Source: Viscum album (Eukaryota > Streptophyta > Magnoliopsida > Santalales > Viscaceae). Taken from it: a stretch of 64,000 bases of DNA. The position numbers and the translations under genes were made by a program. Positions within the stretch are counted from its first letter, which is position 1, and the number at the start of each line of letters is the position of its first letter. Location: assembly GCA_963277665.1 (NCBI GenBank), contig OY728158.1:600680818-600744817 (forward strand), written 5' to 3'. The notes below the pieces were generated by a model. The model had not been told where the DNA came from, searched no databases, and saw only the letters and a list, made by a program, of their open reading frames with translations. This document shows positions 11,420-24,325 of this stretch, in pieces.

Positions 11420-12780
11420 CATCAACATTAAATTTTTAATTTAAAAGTAAAGGAACAAAGGAAATAGGGGAGAACAAGGACTCGGGAGACCTAAAGTAGT
11501 GGAGACCAATAGCCTCCCCTCAAATGAGATTCACCCCCTCCAGTTTGATGAAATAAAAGTTATACACGTGCGTGACATTGGATCCTTGACCTTCCAAAGA
11601 GGTCATGTGATCTGTTACTTTGTTCCCCTCTCGCCATTTGTGGGTGACCTCTACATTGCTGTTTAGAGGAAGCTTATGATTCCTGATGATGTATGAAATG
11701 GACCAAGGCAAGGGACCTCTATCCTGTAAGGAGTCCGAAATTACCAGGGAGTCTGTTTCAACCTGGGATAGATGTATTCACTCATAGTTGAAAATAATGA
11801 GACTAGTAGGAACTATTTTTGTCTCTTCGAGTGTAGAGGTTCCATTTCCATAGTATGTTGTAAAGGTCATCCACACACTGGCCATGTAATCTGGCCCAAC
11901 TCCTTCCCCACGCATGATCCCAATGGTGCAAGATCCAAAGTGTTAATCTTGAGGCCAGATTCTATGGGAGACCACCATACCCAGTGACCCTGAAGCTTGG
12001 GGACATTAGAATGAGACAAAGGATAAGAGGCCCTCATCACCCTAAGTGAGGGAGCTTCCAACCAGTTGGTAATCAACGACACCTTGTCAACCATAAGACT
12101 CCTCACCCTTACAATTATGGACCACCCTAAAGCAGGAAACCCTTCATACCAAGCCCTGTTGTGGGACTGCCATAAATACCAGCACCCAACACTGAGTATC
12201 AAATTTCTCTCAATTATCTCCAGGCCTGCTTCCTCTGTGCCTTTGTACCAGTGTTCCAGGAAGGGGATATTCCTTAGCCCACTTGAGGAGAAAGAAGTAA
12301 GCTCACTGAAGGCCCTTTGTACATCCTGCGCCCAATCCCATTCAAAATATATATAGTTCTTCCACTCTTCCTGCCTATTCTTACAACAGTGGAATCAGAA
12401 ATCAATGATTATTCTTATCCTCTTAACATTTTCATATTAAGGTAAGTCTTGGTTCCTGATCCTCTAAGTAAGAAAATTATACATCATTGTAATTTTATTG
12501 CACCAAACTCGAGAGTTCTATTGATCACATTGAGGTAGTGTATAGGAAGACCTTCATAAGTCCTTTGAATTTAACCTCCCTGAGTTGAAAGGGATAAAGA
12601 CACATCTGTTAGGATTTCAGTTGATGGAAATGAGATCAAACACCCCCTTTTGATTCAAGCCCAGGACTATCCTAAAAAATGATGGATGAAGACATGCCTC
12701 CTTAAAAGAGATGGTGGGAGCACGACATCCTGGGTAACCAACAGCATTGCCTGCCCCGTTATGTTCCATGATACCAACAT
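11420..12780 (-). mobile_element. LINE (non-LTR retrotransposon) 3' remnant inserted in ancient repeat copy 1
   Basis: The insert is delimited by the break in alignment between the two ancient repeats, and is richer in G and C than its surroundings. On the minus strand its downstream half encodes the C-terminal RNase H typical of plant L1-like LINEs. The tail on the same strand ends in GATGATGATGATC at about 11425-11408, a short GAT run of the sort found at LINE 3' ends. The strong 5' truncation is usual for LINEs. Target-site duplications were not identified with certainty. Confidence 0.65.
11520..12400 (-). pseudogene. LINE RNase H domain and the segment before it, frameshifted
   Basis: Plant LINE polyproteins end in a zinc-binding segment and an RNase H. 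From 12400 the minus strand shows CCKNRQEEW, then ILSVGCWYLW (usual 'LW.LW..RN'), then VWWSPIESGLKINTLDLA, which corresponds to the 'W.PP..G..KLNTDGA' RNase H start. In another frame, from about 11770, come VETDSLVISDS (the E-x-DS active-site strand), PWSISYII and HKWREGNKVTDHM (usual 'H..REAN..AD'). The first catalytic aspartate, in NTDGA, is lost (NTLDLA). At least one frameshift separates the halves. Confidence 0.75.
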
Positions 12781-13424
12781 GATTTCTTTGTTATTGATTT
12801 CATATTTTAATTGTTCCTTTGATAAATATTGACATCACATAGATCATAATTATTGGATATTATAACTATTTCCTTTATTAAATATTAATTCCATGTCAAA
12901 TGATTTATGATCTATGTTTTTATGTGTTTTAATTCTTTTATTTTATGATCATGCACATTAAATATGTCATCATACCCTTTTTCACATATTATTCTCACTA
13001 ATGACATTCAACTGGTAATTCTTATGTTTACTATTACTGAACATTTGAGATCACCCTTCTTATGTTTTATCTTTACCTAGGTTATTAAGAATGATATTAA
13101 ATGAAATATTTTTTGAAAGGGTTCATGTGTGAAGAATTTTATGGGAGATGTTGAATACATATGGTGAAATAATAAAATCTGGGTATACCTTGGAAAATGG
13201 TCACTTAAAGGCATGAGTATTTTTCTGTATGAGTTTGTCTAAATTCTATAACACTATGAATATAAAAGGTCCATGGGTATGTAATTGTTCCAACATTTCT
13301 GTTTATTTTATATGTTTTAGATGTTTAAAATTGGTCCACATTTATCATTATCAAATCAATAAATGTAAAGATTACATTTTTAGCACCAAATATGGGAGTG
13401 CAAGTTTGGGACTAATACTTTTGG

Positions 13425-13437
13425 TATCATAGGAGGG
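13425..13437 (+). promoter_or_regulatory. Degenerate tRNA-Met primer site after ancient repeat copy 1
   Basis: TGGTATCATAGGAGG resembles TGGTATCAGAGG with a small insertion. It begins where similarity between the two ancient repeat copies stops, exactly where a primer site should follow a 5' LTR. This is the main reason to call the repeats LTRs rather than a plain tandem duplication. Confidence 0.4.
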
Positions 13438-14519
13438 GTTTAGAAAAAATTGAAGACTATAATTTTTTCATGTGAGGATAACTTAAGATTTATGGATACC
13501 ATCATGGGATTTTATGTTTAGGGTTGATTTTAAGTTCAAATTCATAGAAACCCTTTGAGGTTTAAAGTCATGTGATTTTAATGTGAATAATGATATTTTG
13601 GAAGACATTTTATTGGGTAGAGACACAAGTAACCCTTAGTTGTATCATGTGGTTTAACATGTAGGGATATTTTGGAATAATTACGTTACATTTCTAGTGA
13701 TATAAGATGAAAGGTATGAGATGAAATATGAGGTTAAATCAATATTTAATATTGATTTTACTAAGTTTAATAGAGATATTGGTTCAATAATTTATGGACT
13801 AATACAATTCAAACATTGGGTGTTATTGTGGAAATCTTGGATTAAAATGTATTATTTTTTCAAATGAAGGTTTACTCAATTTGGGTGTTATATTACAATT
13901 TTCAAATGATTTTGGATTTAGGAAATATATGGAGATTATATTGTTATCCTCATATAGATCTTATGATATAATAAAATTTTATTCTTCATTAATAAGAGAA
14001 ATTCATCATACATACTCATTGAATGGAATATGGGATGAGATAAAGGAGGAAACATGTTAAAACACATAACCAAATAATGAAATTGTGTTGATGGATTTAA
14101 ATAAAATCAAATAAGTATATTATCCAATTTTCTTATCCAGGATAATAAAATAATCCCTTATAAAATAATTTTTTATCTTTTAACAATAATTTCTAATGAA
14201 TTTATGTCCTTCTTTCTCTCTTATTAATTCATGTTTTTCGGTTCATTAAATTTATTAGGATTGCATTCTCTACCAATACCCGTCATTATCTAGACATTAC
14301 TTTTCATCTCTGTGTCCATATTATAACTTCCCACAAATTTTCTCTATTTTAAAACCTTATTATGTGTTATTATATATAATATTTATATTTTAGTTCCCCT
14401 ATTTTCAAAAGGAGGTTTTATTAACCCTTTTTACAATTTGAGTTTTCATTAAAGGTATTTTCAAATATTAAAACCATGAATTAAAAAGCACGTTATAAAA
14501 TTGTGTGGATGTAATTTAT
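13438..14519. other. Spacer between the ancient repeats, about 1.1 kb
   Basis: AT-rich, with no gag or pol motif in any frame that I can see. A purine run AAAAGGAGG at about 14409-14418 could be a remnant polypurine tract before the second repeat. If the repeats are LTRs, this was either a non-autonomous element or one whose interior was lost. Confidence 0.4.
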
Positions 14520-17500
14520 TTAGGAGTGAAACAATATAATATCAAAATATTGTAAAATAAGATAATGTTTGGTAGCATACTGGAAACACAACACTAAGCA
14601 TTAATGAACATGTAATATTATTATATAAACATGACCATTATAACCTACTCATTTAATTGGAGGTATTAAATAATAGTAACATAAAATTTATATATATATA
14701 TATATAATCTTCCTACTCAAAAAATGTATCGATTAATTATTAATAAATAAGAATTCAGTTTTTAGTGATTCCATTTTATGCTTCAAAAATAACGTTTCAT
14801 CAAAAATGGATTTTATTTCTTTTTTTAGACAATATTATAATTAACTTCTATCACTTTTAGAAAATATATTATATAAAAATGATAACTATTTTTAAATTAG
14901 AATATAAAAATTCGATTGAGGTGATATTTTGTGATTTTTCTATAAACTTGATATTTTATTTTCACTATTTATTTTATATCCAATGAAAAGTGAAAAGAAT
15001 GCTTTTGTGTACGTGCATACAAATGCCTCACGAGCCTATATATTTTCATTTTCATAACTTAATTTCACGGGTTACTCTAAGATTGTATATGATATATAAA
15101 ATTGATAATTATTACATGACTATTATTCTATAGATTATATAATAATTCCCCCTTGGACCATGCTTATCCTACCAATGTCATTTTTTAATTATAAACCAAG
15201 AATCTTAAAAATAATCCATATAGAATTCACCAGTTAAATAATTAAATATGTCATTGAAATAAAGGAAACAAATTTTCTAATTATAAATTAATAAAGATGT
15301 AAAAGGTTAATAAACAAGTAAATAATAAATATAAGTACATTATATAGGATTTATAGTACATACATGGAATTTATGGACTCGAGGTAGTGGGTTTCCTAAC
15401 ATAATTTACTTTCACTAGGTTATAACACTTCTTCATTGACATTGTTATGTTATGATTATGAATTAATTGATCTATATTTTTTATGTTTTATTTATAACTG
15501 TTTTATGTGTGTTTTTATATGTTTTCATAATCACATGATAGATTAATTATCACTTTAAAAATTATGATCTTTGAAAGGGGTTTCCTTGTATTAGCCTCTT
15601 TTTGTTGAGATATGTTTCATTTCATGCACCATAACTTCATTGTATAGTGTAATTACTAAACCAAGAATTAATTTTAATGGAATAATTCATGAAATTAAGG
15701 GTATTTATATATCCATGTCATATTATTTCTTTCAATTAATTTTGATTCAAAATATACGAAAGTCATAAAGGTTTTATGTTACAATATCATTTCTTTTGGA
15801 AATATTTATATTCAGGATTCCATTATGGGAAATTGTATGGTCATAATTTATCAAACCATGTACCTATTATTCTCATCTATTAATCTTTTTGGTTTAAATA
15901 ATTTCCTTTAATTTTCCACTCTTTGTAACTTGAGGATATCAAAAGATCATTTTTATTGAAAACCCGATAACATTACTCTTTTGGGAAGAGAATAATTTCT
16001 CTTCCATATCCATGATCTTTACAATATTTTAAAGAATGTTATTTTATATTAAGAAATGGTTGTTTAAATTGATTTTCTTCTTTATTTTTCTTTCTTTACA
16101 TTAGTTTAAATGTGATATTGTCTTCATTTACCAAACAAGGTTTTTTTTGAGAAGTGCGAAAGGGATCATTTTTTTAATATTAACAAAGTGAATAGATTTT
16201 CCCATCATCATTACTATAATTTTATTTGAATTTTATACTAAAAGTAAGTATATATTTTTCAAATAAAATATATTTATCAATTGTCTTTTAATTTTTATTT
16301 AAAACATTATCAAAAGAAAAAGATATTTTCCTTATTTTCAATGAAATCTCTTAAATGTTATTCTTAATGAATTTTTCATCTGTGGAAATATCCTATATTT
16401 TTTTCCAATGCCCTAATGAGTATATGTTCCAATTATAGAATCCTTATTGTTTCTCTTGATGATTTATAATTTTTTAAAGATATTATGATGGAATCTATTT
16501 ATCTTCCATAGGCTAAACAAGCTAAAATGGAATGATGGTTGTTTTCAAGGGTGTTATATTGAAAATTACAAGCTTATAAATGTTTTATTAATTATATGGT
16601 AAATGAAAATATCTATTAATAATTTAAAGGTGGTTATATTTTAAACCAATGATTGGTGATTCTATTATAGACCAAGGATATTTTTTTATGTTATAAATCA
16701 AGTATGATTAGTAACATAATAAACTGAATATGGGGATCTGTTATAGACCTCCAATTCATTTAGGAAAGTGATGGAGTCAATTGATTGTAATTTATTACAA
16801 ATAAATGATGGTTTTTATTGATAACATTCTACTAAAAAGATATTTTTTAATTATATGGATAGTTTATTCCATGATAAATGTTTGATTTTCTAAGATACCA
16901 ATATGTTTTCTCTATGCTCTCTTTGAGTTTTTAATGGTCTTTTGATCAATATTAACATCACATTTCTAATGACTATTGATTATTTTGAATATTTATTTTA
17001 TTAAATATTAATGACAGGTCAGATTATTTATAATAAAGAATTTTAAAGGAGTGAATTATATTATGTTATAATGCCCTTGTGGTCATATTATGCTCATTAA
17101 TTAAATTCAATTGAAAATGTTTATGTCTAACCTTAATGAGTGTTTAATATCACCCTTATTATGATTTATATTTCTTATTTTATGGAAAATTATTTTATAT
17201 TAATTATTTATAGAAATGTTTCATGTGTGAATAATTTTATGGGAGATTTTGAATACTTGCTGTGAAATATGAAATGAAGGGTATAATATGAAAAATTATC
17301 ACGCAAACACATGGGTATTATTATGTAAGTGTTTTTACTAATAATATAATATTATAAAACTAAAAGTTACTTTGGTATATAATTGATCCAATATTTCTAT
17401 TTGATGTTTTTTTGATAAAATTAGGTTATGTTTATCGGTATCAAACACTAAAATGTGAAAATTTTTCTTTTAGCTTCAGATCTAGGAGTGAGAGTTTTAG

Positions 17501-17520
17501 ACTATTATAGAAAATGGGAG
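14520..17520 (+). repeat. Ancient direct repeat, copy 2 (probable decayed 3' LTR)
   Basis: About 3 kb, collinear with 9080-13424 once the 1.36 kb LINE-bearing insertion there is removed. It contains a TA microsatellite at 14689-14706 not present in copy 1. Similarity to copy 1 fades after 'gtgagagttttagactatta' near 17500. Divergence is far larger than between the LTRs of A or B, so this is much the oldest LTR-like pair in the window. Confidence 0.6.
14689..14706. repeat. TA microsatellite
   Basis: An uninterrupted alternating TA run of about nine units. Confidence 0.9.
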
Positions 17521-20500
17521 AGACCAACATTTAATTTAATTTTATATAACCCTTATTAGTTTTAGTAAAATACATAAAATTTTTAATTCCTTCAAATATT
17601 TATTTTTATCTTTATATGAAATAACATGAACCACAGGTAGAAATTAAACAATTCTAGGTATGCATTCAAAATTAATATGTGATACTAAATATTCAACTTG
17701 ATTGGTTTGAATAATAAAACTTGGTGCAACAATATAAATTAGATCTTTATCAACATTTTTGTTGTTTCTACCCTTATTTTATAACCCTATTTCAGAATTG
17801 TTTATAATTATAGTTTCACAAGTGTTAACAATATAAATGTTAAGAAATTAACTTTGTAAATTTCCTACAAACATAAAATGATTAGCCCTAGATAGAAATT
17901 TTCTTTTTAGTTCAAGATCAAATCCAAATAGGATATCATTTAATAATTTGTTCAAGTATGAAAATCTGTCCAAATATGAAAAAAAAATAAAAAGAATGGA
18001 AAAAAATAAAACAAAATAAAAATCATAAAGATATGTTTAAAAGCTTAAAAACAAAGAAAATTTAATTTAAATTTCCACAGTACTTGGTAATTATTTCATA
18101 TTTTTTATCCCAAATATCATAATCTGGTCACAAATAGAATCTATAGACTAATTATGTTGTATATTTATGACCCAAGGCTATCTATCAAGGAGGATGACTT
18201 ACACTTAATAGTATTTTCGGTCACTTTTTGTTAACATTTTTTGTTTTATGAGAAATAAATATAAATTAGAATTTCAATTTTAGTCTGATATAAAAAAAAT
18301 ATATTTATATTAAAGTAAAAATTAAAAAAGAAAATGATGGATCCTTTTTGATATTTCCTTAAAAGTTCAATCATATTCCAATAATGGATTAACACTTATT
18401 TTTTTATTCCTTATTGAGTGAAATCTATGAAAATGGATTTTACACCTTTCACTAAATCAAAATATGATAATCATTAATGATAATCATAGTATACTAACCC
18501 TCACACTTCAAGCATGTACTAGTATAATTAAATTCTCTCGGAAAAAATGATACAACTACACATCCAAACCCAACTAATCAATAATTACTCTCAACCAAGA
18601 TATGTCTATATTGAGTAATTAGATCTAAAGTAATAAATCTTATAACATATAATTATAATAAGGAAATGTTCATACCTTGATTAATTTAACTCCATCTATT
18701 AATAATGAACTAATTAAAGGGGATTAAATTAATATAATCACTATATCATGATATAAATATTGATAAATGATAAATAAATAAAGAAAACAGTGACTTACCA
18801 TCAATGAACAATTGTAAAAATCATAAAAAAAATTATAGTAAAAAAATGGAAATAAGAAAAAGGGCTCTATTCCATTTTAGGTTATTAGACTTTCAAATAA
18901 ACTATTGGTGATTTAACTCTCAATTACTAGAGTGACATAGAAAACGGGTGGAAAAAACACTAGAAAACTCAAACTCAAGAATTATCTCTCCATGCTTTAC
19001 ATGTAATTCCTAATTTTATTTAAAAACAACACCATTCTTGAATTCATACTCTAAATTTGATATTGGTTCTCATTCATATCATATTATGTTATTTTTTCAC
19101 ATGTATTAGTGAAATTTTGAGGCATTACATTTTACAATTATACTAAATTATCAACACACAATATTTTCTATTTCCCCTACACATTGAATTACATTTATCT
19201 TAAATCTGAGATATATATAAATATTTCTTAGAAATTTTATTTTTTATTTTGTAATCATTTATAAATAATATTTTTCACATTTCATGGTAAAAAAATTCCC
19301 AAAAATAATTATTTATTTATCTAGATAAATAAATCCATAATATAATTTTGATTCCTAAAACTAATACCTTTTTATAGGTTTCTTAAAATAAAGTACTCAT
19401 AACATTTTTTATAGACCTATGATATGATGTAATTTTATTTTATGGTTGATAACTAATTTTATAATATAGTGGTTTATAATCGTTTACATATCCTTATTTA
19501 GTATATAATATCAATCACTCTTGTTGATATCGAGGCACTATAAAATGGTTATATATAGTCCCTTTTCACCATTGGTGACATCTCCAAGTCATTATTATAG
19601 AGGAAAATGAAATTACTATCATAACATGTCATTAACATGGATTTGAAACATTTATTAAGTCTTTTTTGTTTATATAATTCTATTAAAAACTATGATGCAA
19701 TCATCTTCTATGATATCCTCTATCATATTCAATAACAATGACACAGAAACTCTTACACCAATGTTAAAATCAGTGATTTTCTATTTTGTAATTTGATATC
19801 GGATTTATTGCATTCTTTATAAAAAATAAATAACCATGTATATTTTGTAATATTCTTAGGATAGTGGGAAAATAATACAAGTGTTACTCTATAAAAAACA
19901 CACACTTAACACTAGAATTAGTATAAACATTAAATATAAAGAAACATATGGTTCATGGATATGGTTCCTTATGTTATAGATACTCTAGTGAAGAATTTTA
20001 GTAGATAAGAAATCAATGAAAATTTTAAAAAATACAAAACTAAAAAAGATAAAAAAATCCAAGATAGATGTGTCCCATAAAAAATCAAGAACAAAAACAT
20101 ATCCCTAGTTATTATTGTAATCTCTGCTCTATATATTTATAAAATCTAACTTATTTCTAGTAAAAACTAAAATATAAAATGAAATGATAATTCAAGGAAC
20201 TTGTCCTCACTTATTCACTTTGTAATATGACCAATATATGTATAAGAAGTAGTTCATTGAGATAAGATAGTGCTACTCACATCACTATGAATGCTTCTAC
20301 ACTCGCATAATCTACTTTTACTAAATGAAAAAACCACAGTACCAATCACCTCTTAATTAGGAATTATCATTGGGGACGAACTATTTAATGAAAAACTTTT
20401 GAAATGATGAAGGAAGCAATATTACACCTCAGTCGGAGGGAATAAGTGGCATCTCAATGTGATGAATATAACTGGCACTAGGATGGAAGCCATATTCTAT

Positions 20501-20968
20501 ACTAGTTCTAATTTACCCGACACAAAATATGCCGGTAGGGGGACAAGATAAGTTGATAATGGAGAAATAAGGTTACATTTTGAAAATGAAATCATTTCCA
20601 AGGATAGGTGGATTAGATTTTTTATGGAGCACTGTTAGAAATGGATTGAATACTTTAGTATCGAAATCTCCAGATGAACTTATGCCTTTTATTCGACCCC
20701 AACATAGAGAGAAACCAAATATTAATTCCATATGATAGATCTACTATATAATAATGAGGTAAGGGGAGTGACATGATTTACTAGGGAGAGGATATTGTGA
20801 CATATTAGTCCATTTTCAGGACCTCTTAAAGCTTTTGTGACCACAAATATTTTATCATAGTGGCATGAATAGTACTTTTTGGATAATCCATTATGAGAAA
20901 AAATTGAGAAAATTCATTTAGAAAGGAAACATAGGTGAAGAAATAGAAGAACACATTGAAATGGGTGG
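17521..20968. other. AT-rich relic DNA; possible minus-strand LTR edge at 19129
   Basis: No gene is recognised. On the minus strand from 19129 the sequence begins TGTAATGCCTCAAAATTTC, in the style of a gypsy LTR start, which would make part of 17521-19129 an old LTR. No partner, primer site or duplication was found. The segment 20400-20960 is somewhat less AT-rich and may be retroelement interior, but I recognise no protein in it. Confidence 0.35.
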
Positions 20969-23900
20969 GTGTAATGACCCACATCATTATAGGTTTATGA
21001 TTTTAGTGGTAATCTGAATTTTGAGCTATATAGAAGGTGTGTACTGAGATTAGGGATTGGTATAGGAATTTTGAGAACTAGAACATCAAAATGGGGTGTT
21101 GTGGGATATATTTTGGGTGTTTTTGGAATTTTAGGAGGTCACTCAGGGGTTTGAATCATGTAAGGGAAAATTGGTGAACTGTGTCACTATTTTAGTTCCC
21201 ATAAGATACCTAGTGGCCTAGGAAATAGCCCTATAGTATCTAGTCTGTGCGGGTGTACAGAGTGGATGGTGGAGCACAATGTACCTAGTATAAGTTGGTC
21301 AAGTACCAAATAATCTATTCAGGTGTTTTTTAGAGGGCCTTACCAATTTTTCACCCCCACACATCTTTCTTTCACCCTAGTACCTCTTGGGAGGGGGAAT
21401 TTTACTAACCATCACCCCCCTTATTTCATCCCCATGTATTACCCTTTAATACCCTTTGGTTTTTTTCTTGATCAAATACCATTTCGGTATATCATATCTT
21501 TGTAAATTCCCTCGTCTATCTCCTCTCTTACTCTTCTTGGTCTTTCTCAAATATTGGGTGATTTCATCTAAGGTTTTTATGATATGTCCACTAAAGTATG
21601 GTGGAATCATTTTGATTTGATTAGGATTCATGTTGTGGTTTCTTTTTCATTTCAAAAGAGGGTAGATGATTCATTTTTATCTTTTTTTTTCATTACAATT
21701 ACATCACCATGTGGGTTTTTCTTTGTTTTTCAAATATTTGTCTTAGAATTTGTGATCGGCTAAGTATCGAATGACAAGGATTTTGCCCGTATGGGCACCA
21801 GCAGCACGATACATGTTGGTATCATATCTTTGATCAAGGTTAAATCCATGGGAGGCTTCTCAGTATGATTTTGGTGATTATTCCATGTTGAATTAAATTT
21901 TCTAATTACATGTCAATGTTTATAATTAATTGTTTAATTCATATGGATTGAGATAGTGTATTGGGATCATGGTGATAAATGGCATGGACTTTGTTTCAGG
22001 TTTGGAGATCATGGATTTGGATGGTAACTCCATTTTAGAGGTATATGGTCCCATTAATAGTAAATTATATGTTTATTTACATGTTCATAGCATGTGTATG
22101 CCACGGTTTTGGGTTTATAAAATCTAAAATGGGTCCGACTAGGAATAAAATGGTGGGATAGGCATTGGTCAAGAGTTTATTAGTGTTTCAAGTGTGTCAT
22201 GAATAATTTAGGATTTAGGAGAAACCCAATTTCTATGGATCCAATAAGCGTGATATTTAGAAGGGATGAAGGGACCCTGAAGTGGTATTATCTTGGTAAA
22301 TGAATGGAGGATGACATTCAATGAGCTCTAATTAGATCTTTTAGGGATATTTAAGTGGTTGGACCTTAAAACATGGACTGGTTGGTGATAGTAATTCGTA
22401 TTTTTTTGAAACAAAATATGAGAATAGCCTTCTAATATTGTAACTACTCGAGTGTGGTGCGTGAGAAGATGAAAATGAGTATAGTAGTTTAGGTAATCTA
22501 GTGGTCTTAGGTTTATGTTATTTAATGTTTTGGAAGAGGGTAATAATTCTCTATGGGTGTGCCTAGTAAAATTTATGAATTTAAATAGGTGACATGGTGT
22601 CCCTTTGGTGTAGTTTTCCTAAATAAATTAGATAAGAAAATGATATGGGCATGGATAACTAATAGGGATCCCCATGAGGATTGGTTGGTGTTATGTAGGG
22701 TATTCCATGGGTAAAATATGTAGAATCTTGGGTAGTATATGGGTGGAATTAGTGTAGGGTAGTGTTTGGAAATATGACTGAGTATCCATTGAGACACTTG
22801 GGAGTGTTTATGTGTACTATTAAAGTATTGGGAATGGAGTATGGGATTATTAGTTTTTTCTTGAGAAACTATGGAGCATTACATAGCATGAGTGATCTGT
22901 TTAGTGTTTAGTGTGGACAAGTGTGACCTATTGGTCAGGCCTATAATATGAAAAGACCTATGGTCCAAGGATGATGATGAGTGTTAGGTAAATAATGTTT
23001 GGGTGGTGGAAGATTATGAAAAGGCTATTCAGGGTGTGTGATGTTGAGATATTAGTTTTACCCTTTATTAGAGAGTTAGGTGGTGAGGGTTGTATGGAAA
23101 GCTAATAGTTAGTCGATGGGTTATGTATTACATATATTTTTATTTCCTTAATTTTATGGTCTGGATATTTTATTCTACTTTACTTATAATATTTATTAGC
23201 AATAAAGGTCTGATGCCTCCCCATGAGTGAGAAGGTGGGTATATGGGATGTGATGTGAGACCTCACCCAGAGTGAGAGGGTGGAGGACAATGATGTGGTG
23301 TGAGAATTCACCATAAGTGATATGTTAGAGGTATGAGATGAGGTCTGTGATGTGATGTGATTACTCAACCAAATTGAGAGGGTGGAGGTCAGTGATGTGG
23401 TATGAGGTCTCACTTTGAGTAATAGTGTATAGGTATGATATTTAGAATGAGTTATGGCCTTATACATCACCCTGAGTGAGAGGGTAGTGGAGTGTGTATG
23501 GATATTAGATTGGTACTTGTTATGAGACACTACCTTGGGTGAGAATATAGTAGTCAAAACTTATTCATGGATCCCTACCCTAAGAAATAGTTTATGGGTA
23601 TGTGTTTTTATTGTAAGGTGAATCATATACCAGCATTAGTCAAGGTGGGTTGGGTCAGGTTTCATGGTGGCATGGTTAACACATGTTGACATGATGTGAT
23701 TTCTTAAATATTGTATATTTATTCTTAAATTATTTTCTCATATTTTCATACACTATATAATATGTTTTATAAGAGGGTTACTTAGTGAGACCATAATAAG
23801 TTTTAATATTATAACTTGAACTGGAACCCTGATGTGCATACATATTTTCTTTTTCCATTTCAAGGGGAATATTATATGGGGGATCTGAAGGGGGTATCCA

Positions 23901-24310
23901 GAAAGAGTTGGTACACTAGTCTAAATAGGGACCAAGGTTTTATAGTTGAGTTTCATTAAATTTTATATTGATTCTTTATATTTGGTCGACTAGTGGGAGA
24001 CCACTTTTTCAATGTGTGTGTGTGCATCTTTGTGCTGAGAATAGGTATCATTTATTTTATAGAATGTTGATATTATATATTATTTATGGTTGGACTTCAA
24101 CTATAATTACTTTCTCTTAGAATAATTATTATTATGATAATTTAATTATTTAGTATTATTATATGTGATAGTAAAAAAATTATATTCTCCCCACATTAGT
24201 AATAAAAAAATGTCTCTAGTATGCATCCTCTACTATAGATGTGGTTAACCCGAGGTATTGTGTCCACCCATGCTTGGGTGTCACTCGGGTGACCTGAGTC
24301 TGTGTATTAC
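20969..24310 (+). repeat. LTR of element D, about 3.3 kb
   Basis: It starts TGTAATGACCC and ends TGTATTACA, followed after three bases by a tRNA-Met primer site, so this is a 5' LTR on the plus strand. It carries a degenerate tandem repeat at 23200-23560. No second copy was found in the window, so the boundaries rest on the termini and the primer site alone. The 3' LTR may have been lost or lie beyond 64000. Confidence 0.6.
23200..23560. repeat. Degenerate tandem repeat inside LTR D, about 102-bp period
   Basis: Units of the form 'gatgtggtatgaggtctcac...gtgagagggtggag' recur. The minus strand is open across them (23180-23557), and the resulting residues repeat with a 34-residue (102 bp) period and a shorter sub-period ('SHTTSL.STLSLWV'). 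I take the open frame as a consequence of the repeat and not as a gene. Confidence 0.65.
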
Positions 24311-24313
24311 AAG

Positions 24314-24325
24314 ATGGTATCAAAG
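24314..24325 (+). promoter_or_regulatory. Primer binding site of element D
   Basis: TGGTATCAAAGA matches the tRNA-Met primer site TGGTATCAGAG apart from a G-to-A change. It lies three bases after the LTR end. Confidence 0.65.

Larger units (their letters stand above)
9080..13424 (+). repeat. Ancient direct repeat, copy 1 (probable decayed 5' LTR, split by a LINE remnant)
   Basis: This aligns by eye, strongly diverged but in the same order, with 14520-17520. Shared landmarks include 'cacgagcc.acatattttc' (near 9580 and 15030), 'ggttataacacttcttc.ttga' (9970 and 15418), 'catgcaccat' (10170 and 15622), 'caagctaaaa.ggaat' (11059 and 16519), 'atgggagat.ttgaatac' (13140 and 17240). The offset between copies is about 5440 before 11400 and about 4080 after 12780, so 1.36 kb was inserted into copy 1. 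A primer-site-like sequence follows at its right end. The outer left edge is not sharp. Confidence 0.6.

Noticed and set aside
21323..21631. Open frames of about 60 codons on both strands in LTR D
   Set aside because: Short, overlapping and without similarity to a known protein; located inside an LTR.
23180..23557. 125-codon repetitive open frame on the minus strand
   Set aside because: It is explained by the tandem repeat in LTR D, whose period is a multiple of three.
23200..23560. CRISPR-like spaced repeats
   Set aside because: Units are degenerate and contiguous, and the context is a plant LTR.
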